The notes below the pieces were generated by a model. The model saw only the letters and a program-made list of their open reading frames with translations, was not told the origin of the DNA and did not search any database. Shown here in pieces: positions 45,817 to 54,965 of a stretch of DNA of 64,000 nt. The position numbers and the translations under genes are program-made. Numbering within the stretch: the stretch's first letter is position 1; every line of letters begins with the position of its first letter. The DNA comes from Pseudomonas sp. BGI-2. Its GTDB lineage: Bacteria > Pseudomonadota > Gammaproteobacteria > Pseudomonadales > Pseudomonadaceae. The stretch covers positions 62,001-126,000 of the forward strand of contig NZ_SISB01000011.1 of assembly GCF_004310295.1 (NCBI RefSeq). The letters run 5' to 3'.

Positions 45817-47394
45817 ATGGGACATCCGTCCATCAACGACCGAATTGAACACACCCGGCCCGTCGCACCTCGGGTGCCCGAGCACATTGAGTCCAGGCTC
45901 AGGGTCCGTTACGCGGTTGTCCTGCTCGTGGCGGTGTGCCTGTCCATGACGGCCATTGTCATCTGGGAAGCCTGGAACTCGCGCCAGTACCATTTGCATG
46001 ACAAAGAAGTGGCAATGTCCAACCTTGCCCAGACCTTGGCATCGCAAGCGCAGGCGTCGGTCAAACAGGCCGATACGCTGCTGTTTACCCTGGTGGACCG
46101 CCTCGAAAACGAGGGCGTGGCTGCGGCGCAGCTACCCAGGTTGCGCCGCTTGCTCAGCACCCAACGCAGTGAGCTGAGCCAGCTCCATGGCCTGTTCGTA
46201 TTTGACGAGCGAGGGGGGTGGATCGCCAATTCCAACGGCGCGGATATACCCGGTGCGAACAATTCCGACCGTGAGTATTTCATCTACCATCGTGATCATC
46301 CTGACCGCGGCCCCCATATCGGCCCGTCGATCAAGAGTCGATCGACCAGCGAATGGATCATGACCGTGTCACGCCGGATCAATCATCCGGATGGCAGCTT
46401 TGCCGGTGTGGCGCTGGCATCGATTTATCTCAGCCATTTCCTCGGGCTCTACGACAGCATCGACATGGGTAAAAACGGCGTGATCAACCTGATCGCCGAC
46501 GACGCCACCATCGTCGTTCGCCGGCCTTTCAACGAAGCGGAGGTCGGCACCAGCGTCGCCAAGGGCCCGCTGTTTACGCAACTGTTGCCCAAGAGCAATT
46601 CCGGCACGGCAACCGTCAAGTCTTATGTGGATGGTGTCGAGCGAGTGGTGGGGTTTCGACGGGTCGATGGTTATCCGCTGATCGTCTTCGCCGCTCTCGA
46701 CAAGAATGACGTGCTGGCCGGCTGGCGCGAGGAGTCAATCCTCAGCGCCGGCATCGTGCTGTTGCTGCTGGTGTTTCTGGGCGGGCTCGGTTATCGCCTC
46801 ATTCGCTTCATGAAGCAGCAGAATCACATTCAGAGCGTGTTGCTCGATGCCCAGGAAAAGCTCATCGAGGTCAACCGCAGCCTTGAATTGCTGGCGCTCG
46901 AAGACGCACTGACCGGGCTTTCCAACCGGCGTCAGTTCGATCTGTTCATCCTCGCGGAAATGGGCCGTGCCAGGCGCACCCTGACCCATCTCGCCATGTT
47001 GATGATTGACGTCGATCACTTCAAGAGTTTCAACGATCGTTACGGGCATGTGGCAGGGGATCAGTGTTTGCGCAAAATCAGCGCGATCATCAAGGACAAC
47101 ATCAAACGCCCCGGCGATCTGGCCGCTCGCTATGGCGGCGAGGAATTTACGGTTGTGCTGCCCGGCACCGACTATGTGGGGGCGTTCCTGGTCGCGGAAA
47201 AAATTCGCCGAGCGGTACAGCAAGCGGGGATCGAACACAGCGAGTGCCCGGAGGGTACGGTGACCGTCAGTGTCGGGGTTTGCGCCTATACCCCGGCCTC
47301 ACAGGATCAGCCCAACGATTTGGTCAGCGCTGCGGACAAGGCCTTGTACGTGGCCAAGGCCAGTGGGCGGAACATGAGTGTCATTGCAAACTGA
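45817..47394 (+). CDS. Membrane sensor diguanylate cyclase (dCache-like + GGDEF)
   Basis: A 525-residue protein. TM1 is at about residues 30-50 (VVLLVAVCLSMTAIVIWEAW). A periplasmic Cache-like domain of ~240 residues follows (HGLFVFDERGGWIANSNGAD; SDREYFIYHRDHPDRGPHIG; VSRRINHPDGSFAGVALASI). TM2 is near 310 (ILSAGIVLLLLVFLGGLGYR). The GGDEF domain has catalytic GGEEF at 440-444 and a c-di-GMP inhibitory site RxxD (RPGD, 431-434) five residues before it. It should make c-di-GMP in response to an external ligand with product feedback. CAGGGAG precedes ATG 45817; the upstream frame to 45742 is not needed. It converges with the broken LysR gene. Confidence 0.9.
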   Translation: MGHPSINDRIEHTRPVAPRVPEHIESRLRVRYAVVLLVAVCLSMTAIVIWEAWNSRQYHLHDKEVAMSNLAQTLASQAQASVKQADTLLFTLVDRLENEGVAAAQLPRLRRLLSTQRSELSQLHGLFVFDERGGWIANSNGADIPGANNSDREYFIYHRDHPDRGPHIGPSIKSRSTSEWIMTVSRRINHPDGSFAGVALASIYLSHFLGLYDSIDMGKNGVINLIADDATIVVRRPFNEAEVGTSVAKGPLFTQLLPKSNSGTATVKSYVDGVERVVGFRRVDGYPLIVFAALDKNDVLAGWREESILSAGIVLLLLVFLGGLGYRLIRFMKQQNHIQSVLLDAQEKLIEVNRSLELLALEDALTGLSNRRQFDLFILAEMGRARRTLTHLAMLMIDVDHFKSFNDRYGHVAGDQCLRKISAIIKDNIKRPGDLAARYGGEEFTVVLPGTDYVGAFLVAEKIRRAVQQAGIEHSECPEGTVTVSVGVCAYTPASQDQPNDLVSAADKALYVAKASGRNMSVIAN

Positions 47395-47396
47395 GT

Positions 47397-48301
47397 TCAA
47401 ACGAAGCGATCGCTGCCCTGGACCAGTTTTGTAGACAGGTACGATTGCTTGAGTTTTTCCAGCCACCAGCCCAGTGCGCGACCGTCATGATCGCCGCGCC
47501 AGCCGGCGTACAGAATGTTCGGCTCGCGCGGATCAGCCATCTGCTTTTCCACCAGCGTGCCGCTTCTCAGTAACGCGCCGACCCGATGCCTGGGCAACCA
47601 GCCCACGCCGAGGCCATCGCACTGGGCGAGAATCTTTGCGCGCATGGTCGGCACGGCGAGTATGAGACGCCATAGGTGCTGCCCTCGGTAACCCTGGACG
47701 AATCGGCCACGACAATCGCCCGGTGCTGCGCAACCATGGCGCGTGAAATCGGTTCCCTGGCCTTGGCCAGCGGGTGTTTGGGCGAGACCGCGAACACCCA
47801 TTCCATCTCACCCAACTGCATCCAGCGCAGGCTGGGGATGGCCGGCGGTTCATTGGTGGCGCCAATGATCAAGTCCGCGCGGCCTTCACGCAGGGCTTCC
47901 CACACACCTTTGAGCACTTCGTGAGTGATGCGCAGCGGTACGCCGGACTCCAGCGCATCGAACTCGTGAATCACCGGGATCAAGGCTTCGAATTCGAGCA
48001 GTTCGTCGGTGACGATCCACAACCGGCTCTCCCAGCCATTGGCCACTTGTTGCACCCGTTGGGTCAGCCGCGAGACGTCTTGCATCAGCCGCGCCGCTTC
48101 GTTCACCAGCAACTCACCGGCCGGGGTCAGCTGCAAGCGATAGCGACGTCGGTCGAACAACAAGGCGTCGAAGCGCTCCTCCAGTTGCCGCGCGGCGTAA
48201 GACACCGTTGACGGCGCTTTGCCCAAGTGAGCGGCGGCCCGCGACAGGCTGCCGGTTTCGCGGATAGCTTGGAGCAACGTCAGGTCTTCAATCGACAGCA
48301 T
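47397..48301 (-). pseudogene. LysR-family regulator broken by a frameshift
   Basis: From ATG 48301 a LysR HTH (MLSIEDLTLLQAIRETGSLS, RAAAHLGKAPSTVSYAARQL) and effector domain read normally to about residue 212 (DSSRVTEGSTYG), then go out of frame near 47660-47670 and stop at 47567. The rest continues in another frame to 47397: LILAVPTMRAKILAQCDGLG, VGWLPRHRVGALL ... QSYLSTKLVQG. Restoring one base (net -1 shift) gives about 301 residues, the usual LysR length. The C-terminal regulatory subdomain is lost from the N-terminal product. It is either a recent inactivation or a sequencing error. The likely target gene is unclear; the DUF2784 gene lies just upstream on the same strand. Confidence 0.82.
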
Positions 48302-48322
48302 GTCCTGTCCTCGGCGGGTGTT

Positions 48323-48697
48323 TCAGGCTGCCCGGCGTAACTTCCACAGTCTGATCAACCGAAGATAGACCACGACGTTGATCGCCAGCACCACGCTGCC
48401 CAGCGCCAGTTGAATCGCGGGTGTCAGCCCGGCCGGGTAGATGACCGGCCAGACGTAATGCTCAATGAAGCCACCGCCGTAGCCGGTTTGCCCGGCGGCC
48501 TCGCGCATGAGGTTTTCCCATTGCGTCAGCGGGCACGTCAGGTGGAAGACTTCCACGCTCACGCCCCACGCCGCGGCGGGCAGGTGCCACCAGATCAGGG
48601 GGCGCCATTTGAGCACCAGCAGCCCGCCGAACAGCACGAACAGAATGAACATCAGATGAAACAGCACCAGCCCATCGGCGGCAATCCGGTAAAGCAT
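48323..48697 (-). CDS. DUF2784 family membrane protein
   Basis: A 124-residue protein with three or four transmembrane helices and the DUF2784 blocks LVLFHLMFILFVLFGGLLVL, VFHLTCPLTQWENLMREAAG and GGGFIEHYVWPVIYP. Function unknown. It precedes the LysR pseudogene on the same strand with a 21-bp gap. Confidence 0.82.
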   Translation of the reverse strand: MLYRIAADGLVLFHLMFILFVLFGGLLVLKWRPLIWWHLPAAAWGVSVEVFHLTCPLTQWENLMREAAGQTGYGGGFIEHYVWPVIYPAGLTPAIQLALGSVVLAINVVVYLRLIRLWKLRRAA

Positions 48698-48865
48698 GTC
48701 GACTCCCTGACGCGTTATGCGAATGGCTCCATGGTACTCGGGTTCTCTTCACTACTGCTGTTCAGAACACTTCGGGAAGCGTTGCCCGCAAGTGCGCAAG
48801 ATTGTTCAAGCCATCGAACGCAACTGCTGGCACAGTCTGGCGACTTTCCCTGGTTGTAGAGCGTT

Positions 48866-49564
48866 ATGTCGAACTCACTCATGCCGCGCAGCGCCTTTCT
48901 TCGCGGCGCCGTGGCGATCATGCCGTTGTCCCTGGCGACTGCGCCCTGGGGGCTGTTGGCCGGGTCCATGGCCATCGAGGCCAATCTCACGCCACTGCAA
49001 GGTCAGGGCTTGTCGAGCATCGTGTTTGCCGGTGCCGCGCAACTGGTCGCCATCGGTATGCTCAAGGGCGGCGCCGGGGTCTTTTCGATCCTGCTGACCA
49101 CGCTGTTACTCACCTCCCAGCATTTGCTGTACGGGATGAGCCTGCGTTCGGTGATTTCACCGCTGCCGGGTCGCTGGCGCGTGGGGCTGGGTTTTTTGCT
49201 CACTGACGAGCTGTTCGCGCTGACCAGCCAGCATGACAAACAGCAGTTCAATCGCTGGTACGCCTTGGGCGTGGGCCTGACGTTTTATATCGCCTGGAAC
49301 CTGTTCACATTGGCCGGCATCGTCCTGGGCAGCAGCATTCCCGGCCTCGAACACCTGGGGTTGGACTTCTCCATCGCCGCGACCTTTATTGCCCTGATCA
49401 CCCCGGTGGTGCGCAACGTTCCGACGGTGGTGTGCGTCGCGGTGTCGCTGTTTTGCTCGGTGTTGTTCAGTTACTGGCAATGGGGCTCGGCGCTGGTGCT
49501 GTCGGGGTTGCTGGGCATGACCGCAGGCTTTATCTGCAACAAATTCTATGGGGGGCGCACATGA
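48866..49564 (+). CDS. azlC: Branched-chain amino acid exporter large subunit
   Basis: A 232-residue protein with about seven to eight membrane helices. AzlC family blocks are FLRGAVAIMPLSLATAPWGL, LSSIVFAGAAQLVAIGMLKG, TSQHLLYGMSLRSVISPL and LTDELFALTS. With AzlD it exports branched-chain amino acids or analogues. Its stop overlaps the azlD start (ATGA). Confidence 0.88.
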   Translation: MSNSLMPRSAFLRGAVAIMPLSLATAPWGLLAGSMAIEANLTPLQGQGLSSIVFAGAAQLVAIGMLKGGAGVFSILLTTLLLTSQHLLYGMSLRSVISPLPGRWRVGLGFLLTDELFALTSQHDKQQFNRWYALGVGLTFYIAWNLFTLAGIVLGSSIPGLEHLGLDFSIAATFIALITPVVRNVPTVVCVAVSLFCSVLFSYWQWGSALVLSGLLGMTAGFICNKFYGGRT

Positions 49565-49875
49565 TGGTCTGGGCTGTGATTATCGGGATGGGCGTGCTCG
49601 TCTTCCTGAACCGCTACGTATTCCTCGAACCCAGGCTGCCGCTTCGCCTGAGCAGCAATGCCCGGCAGTTTCTCGGTTTTGCCGTGCCGGGGATGTTGAC
49701 CGCGATCTGCGGGCCGATTGTGTTCATGCCGGAAAAACAGCTGAACTTGCAGTGGGACAATCCGTACCTGATCAGTTCGCTGGTGGCGGTGGGATTGGTG
49801 CTGTACACCCGCAATACCTTGCTCAGCATGTTGTTGAGCATGGGGTTTTTCTTTTTGCTGCGCTGGTGGCTTTGA
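49561..49875 (+). CDS. azlD: Branched-chain amino acid exporter small subunit
   Basis: A 104-residue protein with three to four helices (VIIGMGVLVFLNRYVFL; FAVPGMLTAICGPIVF; YLISSLVAVGLVLYTRNTLL). This is the AzlD pattern including RNTLLSMLLSMGFFFLLRWW. The ATG at 49561 overlaps the azlC stop by four bases. Confidence 0.87.
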   Translation: MMVWAVIIGMGVLVFLNRYVFLEPRLPLRLSSNARQFLGFAVPGMLTAICGPIVFMPEKQLNLQWDNPYLISSLVAVGLVLYTRNTLLSMLLSMGFFFLLRWWL

Positions 49876-49934
49876 GTCGCTCTCGGGAAATTGTTCTACG
49901 CTTAAAGAGGATTCCATCAGGAAGCGAGGTGAGT

Positions 49935-50087
49935 ATGGCCAACGATCCTAAACGTACGGGCCTGGATGAAGAAGATGAACCCACGGAGGAGGAGATTGAG
50001 CGGCAGAGGCGTTCAGAGAAGACTTGGAAACATGACGACAGTCGAGAGCTCTCAGACCGCGATATAGAGATTCCGCTAAAGCCTTGA
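49935..50087 (+). CDS. Small acidic conserved protein
   Basis: A 50-residue highly charged protein (MANDPKRTGLDEEDEPTEEE, IERQRRSEKTWKHDDSRELS) with GAGGTGAG before the ATG at 49935. It is probably disordered. Function unknown. It follows azlD by 59 bp. Confidence 0.6.
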   Translation: MANDPKRTGLDEEDEPTEEEIERQRRSEKTWKHDDSRELSDRDIEIPLKP

Positions 50088-50144
50088 CCGATCTGCATAC
50101 CAAACCGCGATCAAGCTCAAGACAATCTCCAGTAGAGCAAAAAA

Positions 50145-50298
50145 CTGTGGTGAGGGGATTTATCGAATCGTCGCACCGCCCCGTTGGGTCGCGAAGCGGC
50201 CCCCAGCGTCCGTTCATATTGACCGGGTTGTCTCGATTTACGACTGCTTCGCAGCCGAACGAGGCGGTGCGACGTTTCGCTAAATCCCCTCGCCACAA
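50145..50298. repeat. Long REP hairpin, family B, with two nested cassettes
   Basis: Outer arms CTGTGGTGAGGGGATTTATC / TAAATCCCCTCGCCACAAAG. The left arm is interrupted by TCGAATCGTCGCACCG (50163-50178), and the right arm by CGGTGCGACGTTTCGC (50265-50280), the inverse of a related cassette. The loop contains GCGTCCGTTCA as in the copy at 18778. Confidence 0.85.
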
Positions 50299-50306
50299 AG
50301 GCGGTG

Positions 50307-50534
50307 TCAAATCGCCTCATTCCAGCGTATGTGCGTGATGCCCAATTGTTTAGCGCTTAAGCGCGCCGCTTCGAGTGAGGCGTGTGCGGCGATCTTTCGG
50401 TCGGATTGCGCAAAGGCATGCGCAGAGGCCGAATGGATCGCTTCTACATCGGAGAACTGTTCGACCAGTTTGAAAAAGTGCGGCCGAACGCCATCGAGCA
50501 AATAGTGCTCGGCATAGGGAACGAGTTCGCTCAT
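50307..50534 (-). CDS. Conserved hypothetical small protein
   Basis: A 75-residue helical protein (MSELVPYAEHYLLDGVRPHF, FKLVEQFSDVEAIHSASAHA). AGGAGG lies six bases before the ATG at 50534. No family recognised. The longer frame to 50669 overlaps a terminator and is not used. Confidence 0.6.
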   Translation of the reverse strand: MSELVPYAEHYLLDGVRPHFFKLVEQFSDVEAIHSASAHAFAQSDRKIAAHASLEAARLSAKQLGITHIRWNEAI

Positions 50535-50629
50535 GTATTCCTCCTGAAGTCCGCCAGGGCTTTGGGTCAGTCGTTGAACAGGGCATTCGGAAAGTCTGCG
50601 GTGCAATCCTTGTGCAAATGATGAGAGCA

Positions 50630-50657
50630 AAAAAAAGAGGCCTTGACGGGCCTCTTC
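50630..50657 (-). terminator. Intrinsic terminator (leftward)
   Basis: On the minus strand, AGAGGCCCGTCAAGGCCTCT forms a stem followed by eight T. It lies about 50 bp past the stop of the leftward small gene at 50711-50998. Confidence 0.85.
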
Positions 50658-50710
50658 TTCAGAGTGCAACGATGTCCGGTTCGTTCAGTGTTGAACTGAA
50701 CCGCATCACT

Positions 50711-50998
50711 TCAAAGATCTTCCAGCGGCGGAAAATCAGGGTGGGAGGCCCGATAGCCCAACGTCTTGTCGATCCAGGCATTCAGCTCGTTGACCATGAC
50801 CGGCGGTTTGCCGGAATAGGTCGCGAGGGTAGAATGCAGGATGTCGTTGATATTGGGGACGGAACGCAGGTTTCGGGTCTTTATGTATTGCCCGATAAAA
50901 CAGTCAAGTTGATAGCGTTCTGTCAGCGACAGGTACACGCACTCCAGACCGCTGACTTGATTAATTACAAGATCGTCGCGCAACTTAGTTCTCTGCAA
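50711..50998 (-). CDS. Hypothetical small protein (start uncertain)
   Basis: A 95-residue frame (GLECVYLSLTERYQLDCFIG, QYIKTRNLRSVPNINDILHS) followed by a strong terminator, which argues that it is a transcribed gene. There is no ATG near the N-terminus; TTG at 50998 or TTG at 50983 would have to serve. No ribosome binding site is clear. Composition is slightly AT-rich. Function unknown. Confidence 0.45.
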   Translation of the reverse strand: MQRTKLRDDLVINQVSGLECVYLSLTERYQLDCFIGQYIKTRNLRSVPNINDILHSTLATYSGKPPVMVNELNAWIDKTLGYRASHPDFPPLEDL

Positions 50999-51234
50999 GG
51001 CTTGTTAGATTTAGGGATTTCCTTGGTTATTGACTCTTTGGTCAACTGGGTACTGCCGACGGAAATGCGGCGCGCATGCTAGCTGTAGCGTTACTAAATG
51101 TATGTACGATGATTCGATTGTCAGACAAGCGGTTAATGCGTCGTTTGGCCGCACATCGACAAGTGTTTCTACAATGAAGCAGCCTGTATAACGTTTATGA
51201 CTTGCGATTATTCAGGTCCAGGAATGGATCCACT

Positions 51235-51915
51235 TTAAATAAGCTTATCTATCAACATCGAACCCTGATTCCTGACATTTCCCACCGCTTTATCGACCCT
51301 GTACCACTCGAATACTTCGCTGGCTTCACCCTGCATCAGTACCATTTGCTCGGCGCGCTCTTTAGGCGTGGCCGGGTCCAGCCATTCGCGCGCCAACTCA
51401 GCTGACACCACCACCGGCCGCCGGTCATGAATGTCGAGCATGCCGCCGGCGCTGTCTGCCGTGATGATGACAAAACCGTCGTCGCTGCGCGGCTCGTTGC
51501 CCCCGTGGGCAAACTGGCCGATTGCCACGCAGCAAATCGGCGCCCGATCCCGTCGACGAATAAGCCACGGCTGCCTCGTCGAATCGCCGGCATCCACCCA
51601 TTCGAACCAGTTATCGATCGGCACAATCGCACGGTGCGGCCAGATCGCCCGGAAGAACGGGCCATGCGCCACTTTCTCGACCCGGGCGTTGATCGGCGCC
51701 GCGCGATCCTTTGCCCAGTGCGGACGCCATCCCCAGCGCACCGAGTCGGCGTGCAACCCGTCGGGCTCTAGGTGCAACAGCGCGAGCTGGGTGGTGGGCG
51801 CGGCGTTGTAGCGGGCCAGCGGTTCATCACCGACATGGTTGATCAGCGCGTCGGGAATGCTCAGCACCGCGACAAAGTCGTGAATGCCACGGTACTGCGA
51901 CAGTCGTCCGCACAT
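51235..51915 (-). CDS. yedK: SOS response-associated peptidase / abasic-site shield protein
   Basis: A 226-residue SRAP-domain protein. Cys2 (MCGRLSQY) is the catalytic residue that crosslinks to abasic sites in single-stranded DNA. Other family blocks are YNAAPTTQLALLH, VRWGWRPHWAKD, PINARVEKVA and IHDRRPVVV with the active-site His. It protects abasic sites during replication. Confidence 0.9.
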   Translation of the reverse strand: MCGRLSQYRGIHDFVAVLSIPDALINHVGDEPLARYNAAPTTQLALLHLEPDGLHADSVRWGWRPHWAKDRAAPINARVEKVAHGPFFRAIWPHRAIVPIDNWFEWVDAGDSTRQPWLIRRRDRAPICCVAIGQFAHGGNEPRSDDGFVIITADSAGGMLDIHDRRPVVVSAELAREWLDPATPKERAEQMVLMQGEASEVFEWYRVDKAVGNVRNQGSMLIDKLI

Positions 51916-51944
51916 CGGCTGATCCTCCGGCTGGAGCTTTCAGT

Positions 51945-51969
51945 GTAGGAGCACGGCTTGCCGGCGAAG
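51945..51969. repeat. Single REP, family A variant
   Basis: TGTAGGAGCACGGCTTGCCG followed by GCGAA; one copy only, upstream of yedK. Confidence 0.7.
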
Positions 51970-51985
51970 GTTTCACGGACACCGA

Positions 51986-52699
51986 TCAAATCACATGCGC
52001 ACGCTGCAACTCGGTCAACGACAACGCCTTCAGTTGCGCGAGCAACGGGGCCCGTCGGTCGCGAGGATGCGGCAGCTCCACGGCCAGTTCCTGACGAATA
52101 CTGCTCGGGCGATTGTCCATCACCAAAACGCGATCGCTGAGGTACAGCGCTTCATCGACATCGTGCGTCACCAGCAGCAGGGCGATGGCATGCCGCTCGG
52201 CCAGTTGCAGCAGCAGGTCCTGGAGTTTCATCCGCGTGAAAGCGTCCACTGCGCTGAACGGCTCATCGAGCAACAAAACCTGCGGTCGCGAGTAGAGGCC
52301 GCGGGCAATCGCCACCCGTTGCGCCATGCCGCCGGACAAGGCTTTGGGCAGCGCCTGCGCAAAGCCGCCGAGGCCGACTTCTTCGATCAATTGCGCGACC
52401 CAGGCCTTGTCGTAGTGGCTATCGGCGCTGAAGCCGATGTTTTGCTCAACCGTCAGCCAGGGCATCAGCCGGGGTTCCTGAAACACGAAAGCGACTTCCC
52501 CGGCGTTGTTGCGCAGCTCACCCTGGAAGTCCTTTTCCAGGCCAGCGACGATCCGCAGCAAGGTGCTTTTGCCGCAGCCGCTGGGGCCGAGCAGGCTGAC
52601 GGTTTCCCTGGGTTGCAATTGCAGATGAATGTTGTTGAGGACCGTAATGGCGGCGAAGGTTTTGCGCTCGACGCGAATGTCCAGCAGGTGTTCGGTCAT
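51986..52699 (-). CDS. Nitrate/sulfonate-type ABC importer ATP-binding protein
   Basis: A 237-residue ABC ATPase of the SsuB/TauB class. Walker A is GPSGCGKST at residues 38-46, signature LSGGMAQR, Walker B VLLLDEPF, and the H-loop TLVTHDVDEAL-like VTHDVDEALYLSD. It powers the permease encoded immediately upstream (3-bp gap). Substrate type is inferred from the neighbouring binding protein. Confidence 0.9.
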   Translation of the reverse strand: MTEHLLDIRVERKTFAAITVLNNIHLQLQPRETVSLLGPSGCGKSTLLRIVAGLEKDFQGELRNNAGEVAFVFQEPRLMPWLTVEQNIGFSADSHYDKAWVAQLIEEVGLGGFAQALPKALSGGMAQRVAIARGLYSRPQVLLLDEPFSAVDAFTRMKLQDLLLQLAERHAIALLLVTHDVDEALYLSDRVLVMDNRPSSIRQELAVELPHPRDRRAPLLAQLKALSLTELQRAHVI

Positions 52700-52702
52700 G
52701 GC

Positions 52703-53539
52703 TCAATCCTCTGCACTTTGGCCGTTGAAGGTGTCGCGCCAGGCCAGGAAGCGTTTCTCCAGGCCGGCGAGGATGCCGTCGCTGAGTTTGCCCAGCAGCG
52801 CCAATACGATGATGGCGGCCAGGACGATGTCCGGGCGTGAGGTTTCGCGCCCGTCACTGAGTAGATAACCCAGGCCTTTGGTGGCGGCGATCAGCTCGGC
52901 GGCCACCAGAAACATCCAGGCCAGGCTCATGCCGCTGCGCAATCCGGTGAACAGGCCGGGCAGGGCGGCGGGCAACAGAATCCGCCGCACCAGACGCCGG
53001 CGGCTGAAGCCGTACATTTGCCCGACTTCCACCAGTTTGCGGTCGATGTCGCGGATCGCCGCGACGCCGTTGAGGTACACCGGGAAGAACGCGCCGATGG
53101 CGATCAGGACGATTTTCGAGGTCTCGTCGATGCCCAGCCACAACAGCAACAGCGGCACCCAGGCCAGGCTCGGAATCGAGCGCAAACCGGCGAACGTCGG
53201 TTCCAGATACGCTTCGGCTTCGCGGCTCAAACCGACCCACGCGGCGAACGCCAGGGCCAGGCTGGCGCCAATGGCGAAACCCAGCAGCACCCGCAGCAGA
53301 CTGGCGCTGATGTGTTTCCACAACGCGCCCTCGGCGAGGTCACTGAGGGTCCGCGCGACCTCGCTCGGGGCCGGCATTTGATAGGACGGCAGCCAGCCGA
53401 TGCGCACGACGCATTCCAGCACCAAGATGATCAGCACCGGCAGCGCCAGGCCCTTGAGGCGCAGTTTCCAGGCGTTGCTCAGGCCACCGGGTGCAGGTAA
53501 TGCCAGGGGGGCGGGCAGGTCTTTGCTTTTGCTGGTCAT
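52703..53539 (-). CDS. Nitrate/sulfonate-type ABC importer permease
   Basis: A 278-residue inner-membrane protein with six helices. It has the SsuC/TauC-type C-terminal EAA-like loop (VGQMYGFSRRRLVRRILLPA, then ALPGLFTGLRSGMSLAWMFL). The segment FAGLRSIPSLAWVPLLLLWL is typical. It lies between the binding-protein gene and the ATPase gene in a leftward operon. Confidence 0.9.
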   Translation of the reverse strand: MTSKSKDLPAPLALPAPGGLSNAWKLRLKGLALPVLIILVLECVVRIGWLPSYQMPAPSEVARTLSDLAEGALWKHISASLLRVLLGFAIGASLALAFAAWVGLSREAEAYLEPTFAGLRSIPSLAWVPLLLLWLGIDETSKIVLIAIGAFFPVYLNGVAAIRDIDRKLVEVGQMYGFSRRRLVRRILLPAALPGLFTGLRSGMSLAWMFLVAAELIAATKGLGYLLSDGRETSRPDIVLAAIIVLALLGKLSDGILAGLEKRFLAWRDTFNGQSAED

Positions 53540-53584
53540 GGGTTTCTCCAGTCACGACGAATCCGCGACGGGCGCGGGCAAAAT

Positions 53585-53680
53585 CAAAAGCTCGCTGCCT
53601 CGTTCTACTTGACAGCTCCTGCACGCAAATATGCGTTCCTTGTAGGAGCTGTCGAGTGAAACGAGGCTGCGAGCTTTTGC
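53585..53680. repeat. REP-like inverted repeat, family C
   Basis: Two ~39-bp arms match at about 34 positions: CAAAAGCTCGCTGCCTCGTT ... and the complement of AACGAGGCTGCGAGCTTTTG, separated by a short loop. It lies between the binding-protein gene and the permease gene. Confidence 0.85.
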
Positions 53681-53682
53681 TG

Positions 53683-54669
53683 TTATTGACGGGCCACGGT
53701 TTCCTTGAATCCGGTGTCGATCAACTGATCGATCACCTGGTCGACATTCACCCCACGGCGAACCAGTTCTTCAGAGACCAGGATCGGTGCGGCGGCCTTG
53801 GAGGCGATCACATCCTTGGCGGTCAATTGCGGGCTGCTCAGGTCGGTGCGCGACAGCTGCAGCTTGGCCACTTCCAGCGGCAGGCCGGATTCGCTGGCGA
53901 GCAACTGCGCCAGTTCGTCAGGGTTTTTCACCGCCCAGTCACGGGCCTTTTCATAGGCGCTCAGGACGGTTTCGATGGTCTGAGGATGTTCTTTGGCGTA
54001 GGTCTCGGTGACGCTGACCACGCCGTAGCTGTTGAAGTGGGTGTTGCGATACAGCAGGCGCGAACCGGCCTGAATTTCGCTGGCCGCCATGTGCGGATCA
54101 AGGCCGGCCCAGGCGTCGACGTCACCTTTTTCCAGCGCGGTGCGACCGTCCGGATGCTGCAAGTGCACCAGCTCGACATCGTCCTTGCTCAGGCCGGCCT
54201 GTTGCAGGCTGCGCAAGGTGAACAGGTACGGGTCGGTGCCTTTGGTAGCGGCGATTTTCTCGCCCTTCAGATCGGCGACGGTTTTGTACGGCGAATCCTT
54301 GCGCACCACCAGTGCGGTCCATTCGGCGCGGCTGTACACGTAGACCGATTTGATCGGGCTGCCGTTGGCGCGGCTGAGCACGGCGGCCAGGCTGGCGGAC
54401 GAAGCGAAGTCGACGCCGCCACTGTTGAGGTATTCCAGCGAACGGTTGCTGCCCTGGCTCAACACCCAGCTGACCTTGGTCTGTGGCAGGGCCTTTTCCA
54501 GGAATCCGAAGTGCTTGAGCACAAGGCTCACTGGCGAGTAATAGGCGTAATCCAAGTGCACTTCGGCCGGCGCGGTTTCGGCTGCCTGCGCCATAGGTTG
54601 CAGGCTCAGGGCCAGGGCGCAGGCGCTCAGCAGGTACCTGACGTTTGGAAAGCGGAAGGTCGGTTTCAT
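53683..54669 (-). CDS. Aliphatic sulfonate-type ABC importer substrate-binding protein
   Basis: A 328-residue periplasmic protein. The signal peptide is about 29 residues (YLLSACALALSLQPMAQAAE). The NMT1/SsuA-type fold includes LDYAYYSPVSLVLKHFGFLE, LSQGSNRSLEYLNSGGVDFA, and PYKTVADLKGEKIAATKGTD. It is the first gene of the importer operon. Taurine, alkanesulfonates or similar ligands are likely from the family. Confidence 0.88.
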   Translation of the reverse strand: MKPTFRFPNVRYLLSACALALSLQPMAQAAETAPAEVHLDYAYYSPVSLVLKHFGFLEKALPQTKVSWVLSQGSNRSLEYLNSGGVDFASSASLAAVLSRANGSPIKSVYVYSRAEWTALVVRKDSPYKTVADLKGEKIAATKGTDPYLFTLRSLQQAGLSKDDVELVHLQHPDGRTALEKGDVDAWAGLDPHMAASEIQAGSRLLYRNTHFNSYGVVSVTETYAKEHPQTIETVLSAYEKARDWAVKNPDELAQLLASESGLPLEVAKLQLSRTDLSSPQLTAKDVIASKAAAPILVSEELVRRGVNVDQVIDQLIDTGFKETVARQ

Positions 54670-54895
54670 GGGACAGCTCCGGGCAAGGTGGCGAGATTCT
54701 TATGTCCAAAAATTTATTTTTTACGAATGCTTCCTGCGTAAAAGAAATATTGCAGGCTCTGTGCCATGTCGCGCAGTGGCAGGCTTTTCGAGGCTTTGGC
54801 GGCGAGGGTGAGGAAATTGGCTGTACCGGTGAAAACAGTCTGTTGAGTCGCTGTTGCTGGGCGAACAGCAACTTTTACTGGTCATGAGCTTATGC

Positions 54896-54910
54896 ATAAA
54901 TCGAATTTAT
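54896..54910. promoter_or_regulatory. AT-rich palindrome in the divergent binding-protein promoter region
   Basis: ATAAAT-CGA-ATTTAT between two divergent binding-protein genes. It could be an operator or promoter element of the rightward gene. The rest of the 296-bp gap shows no gene. Confidence 0.35.
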
Positions 54911-54965
54911 AATCGTGGCTGTAAGAGCGTTAGGGTCTATACGAATAATGTTCCTGGAGCCTTCG

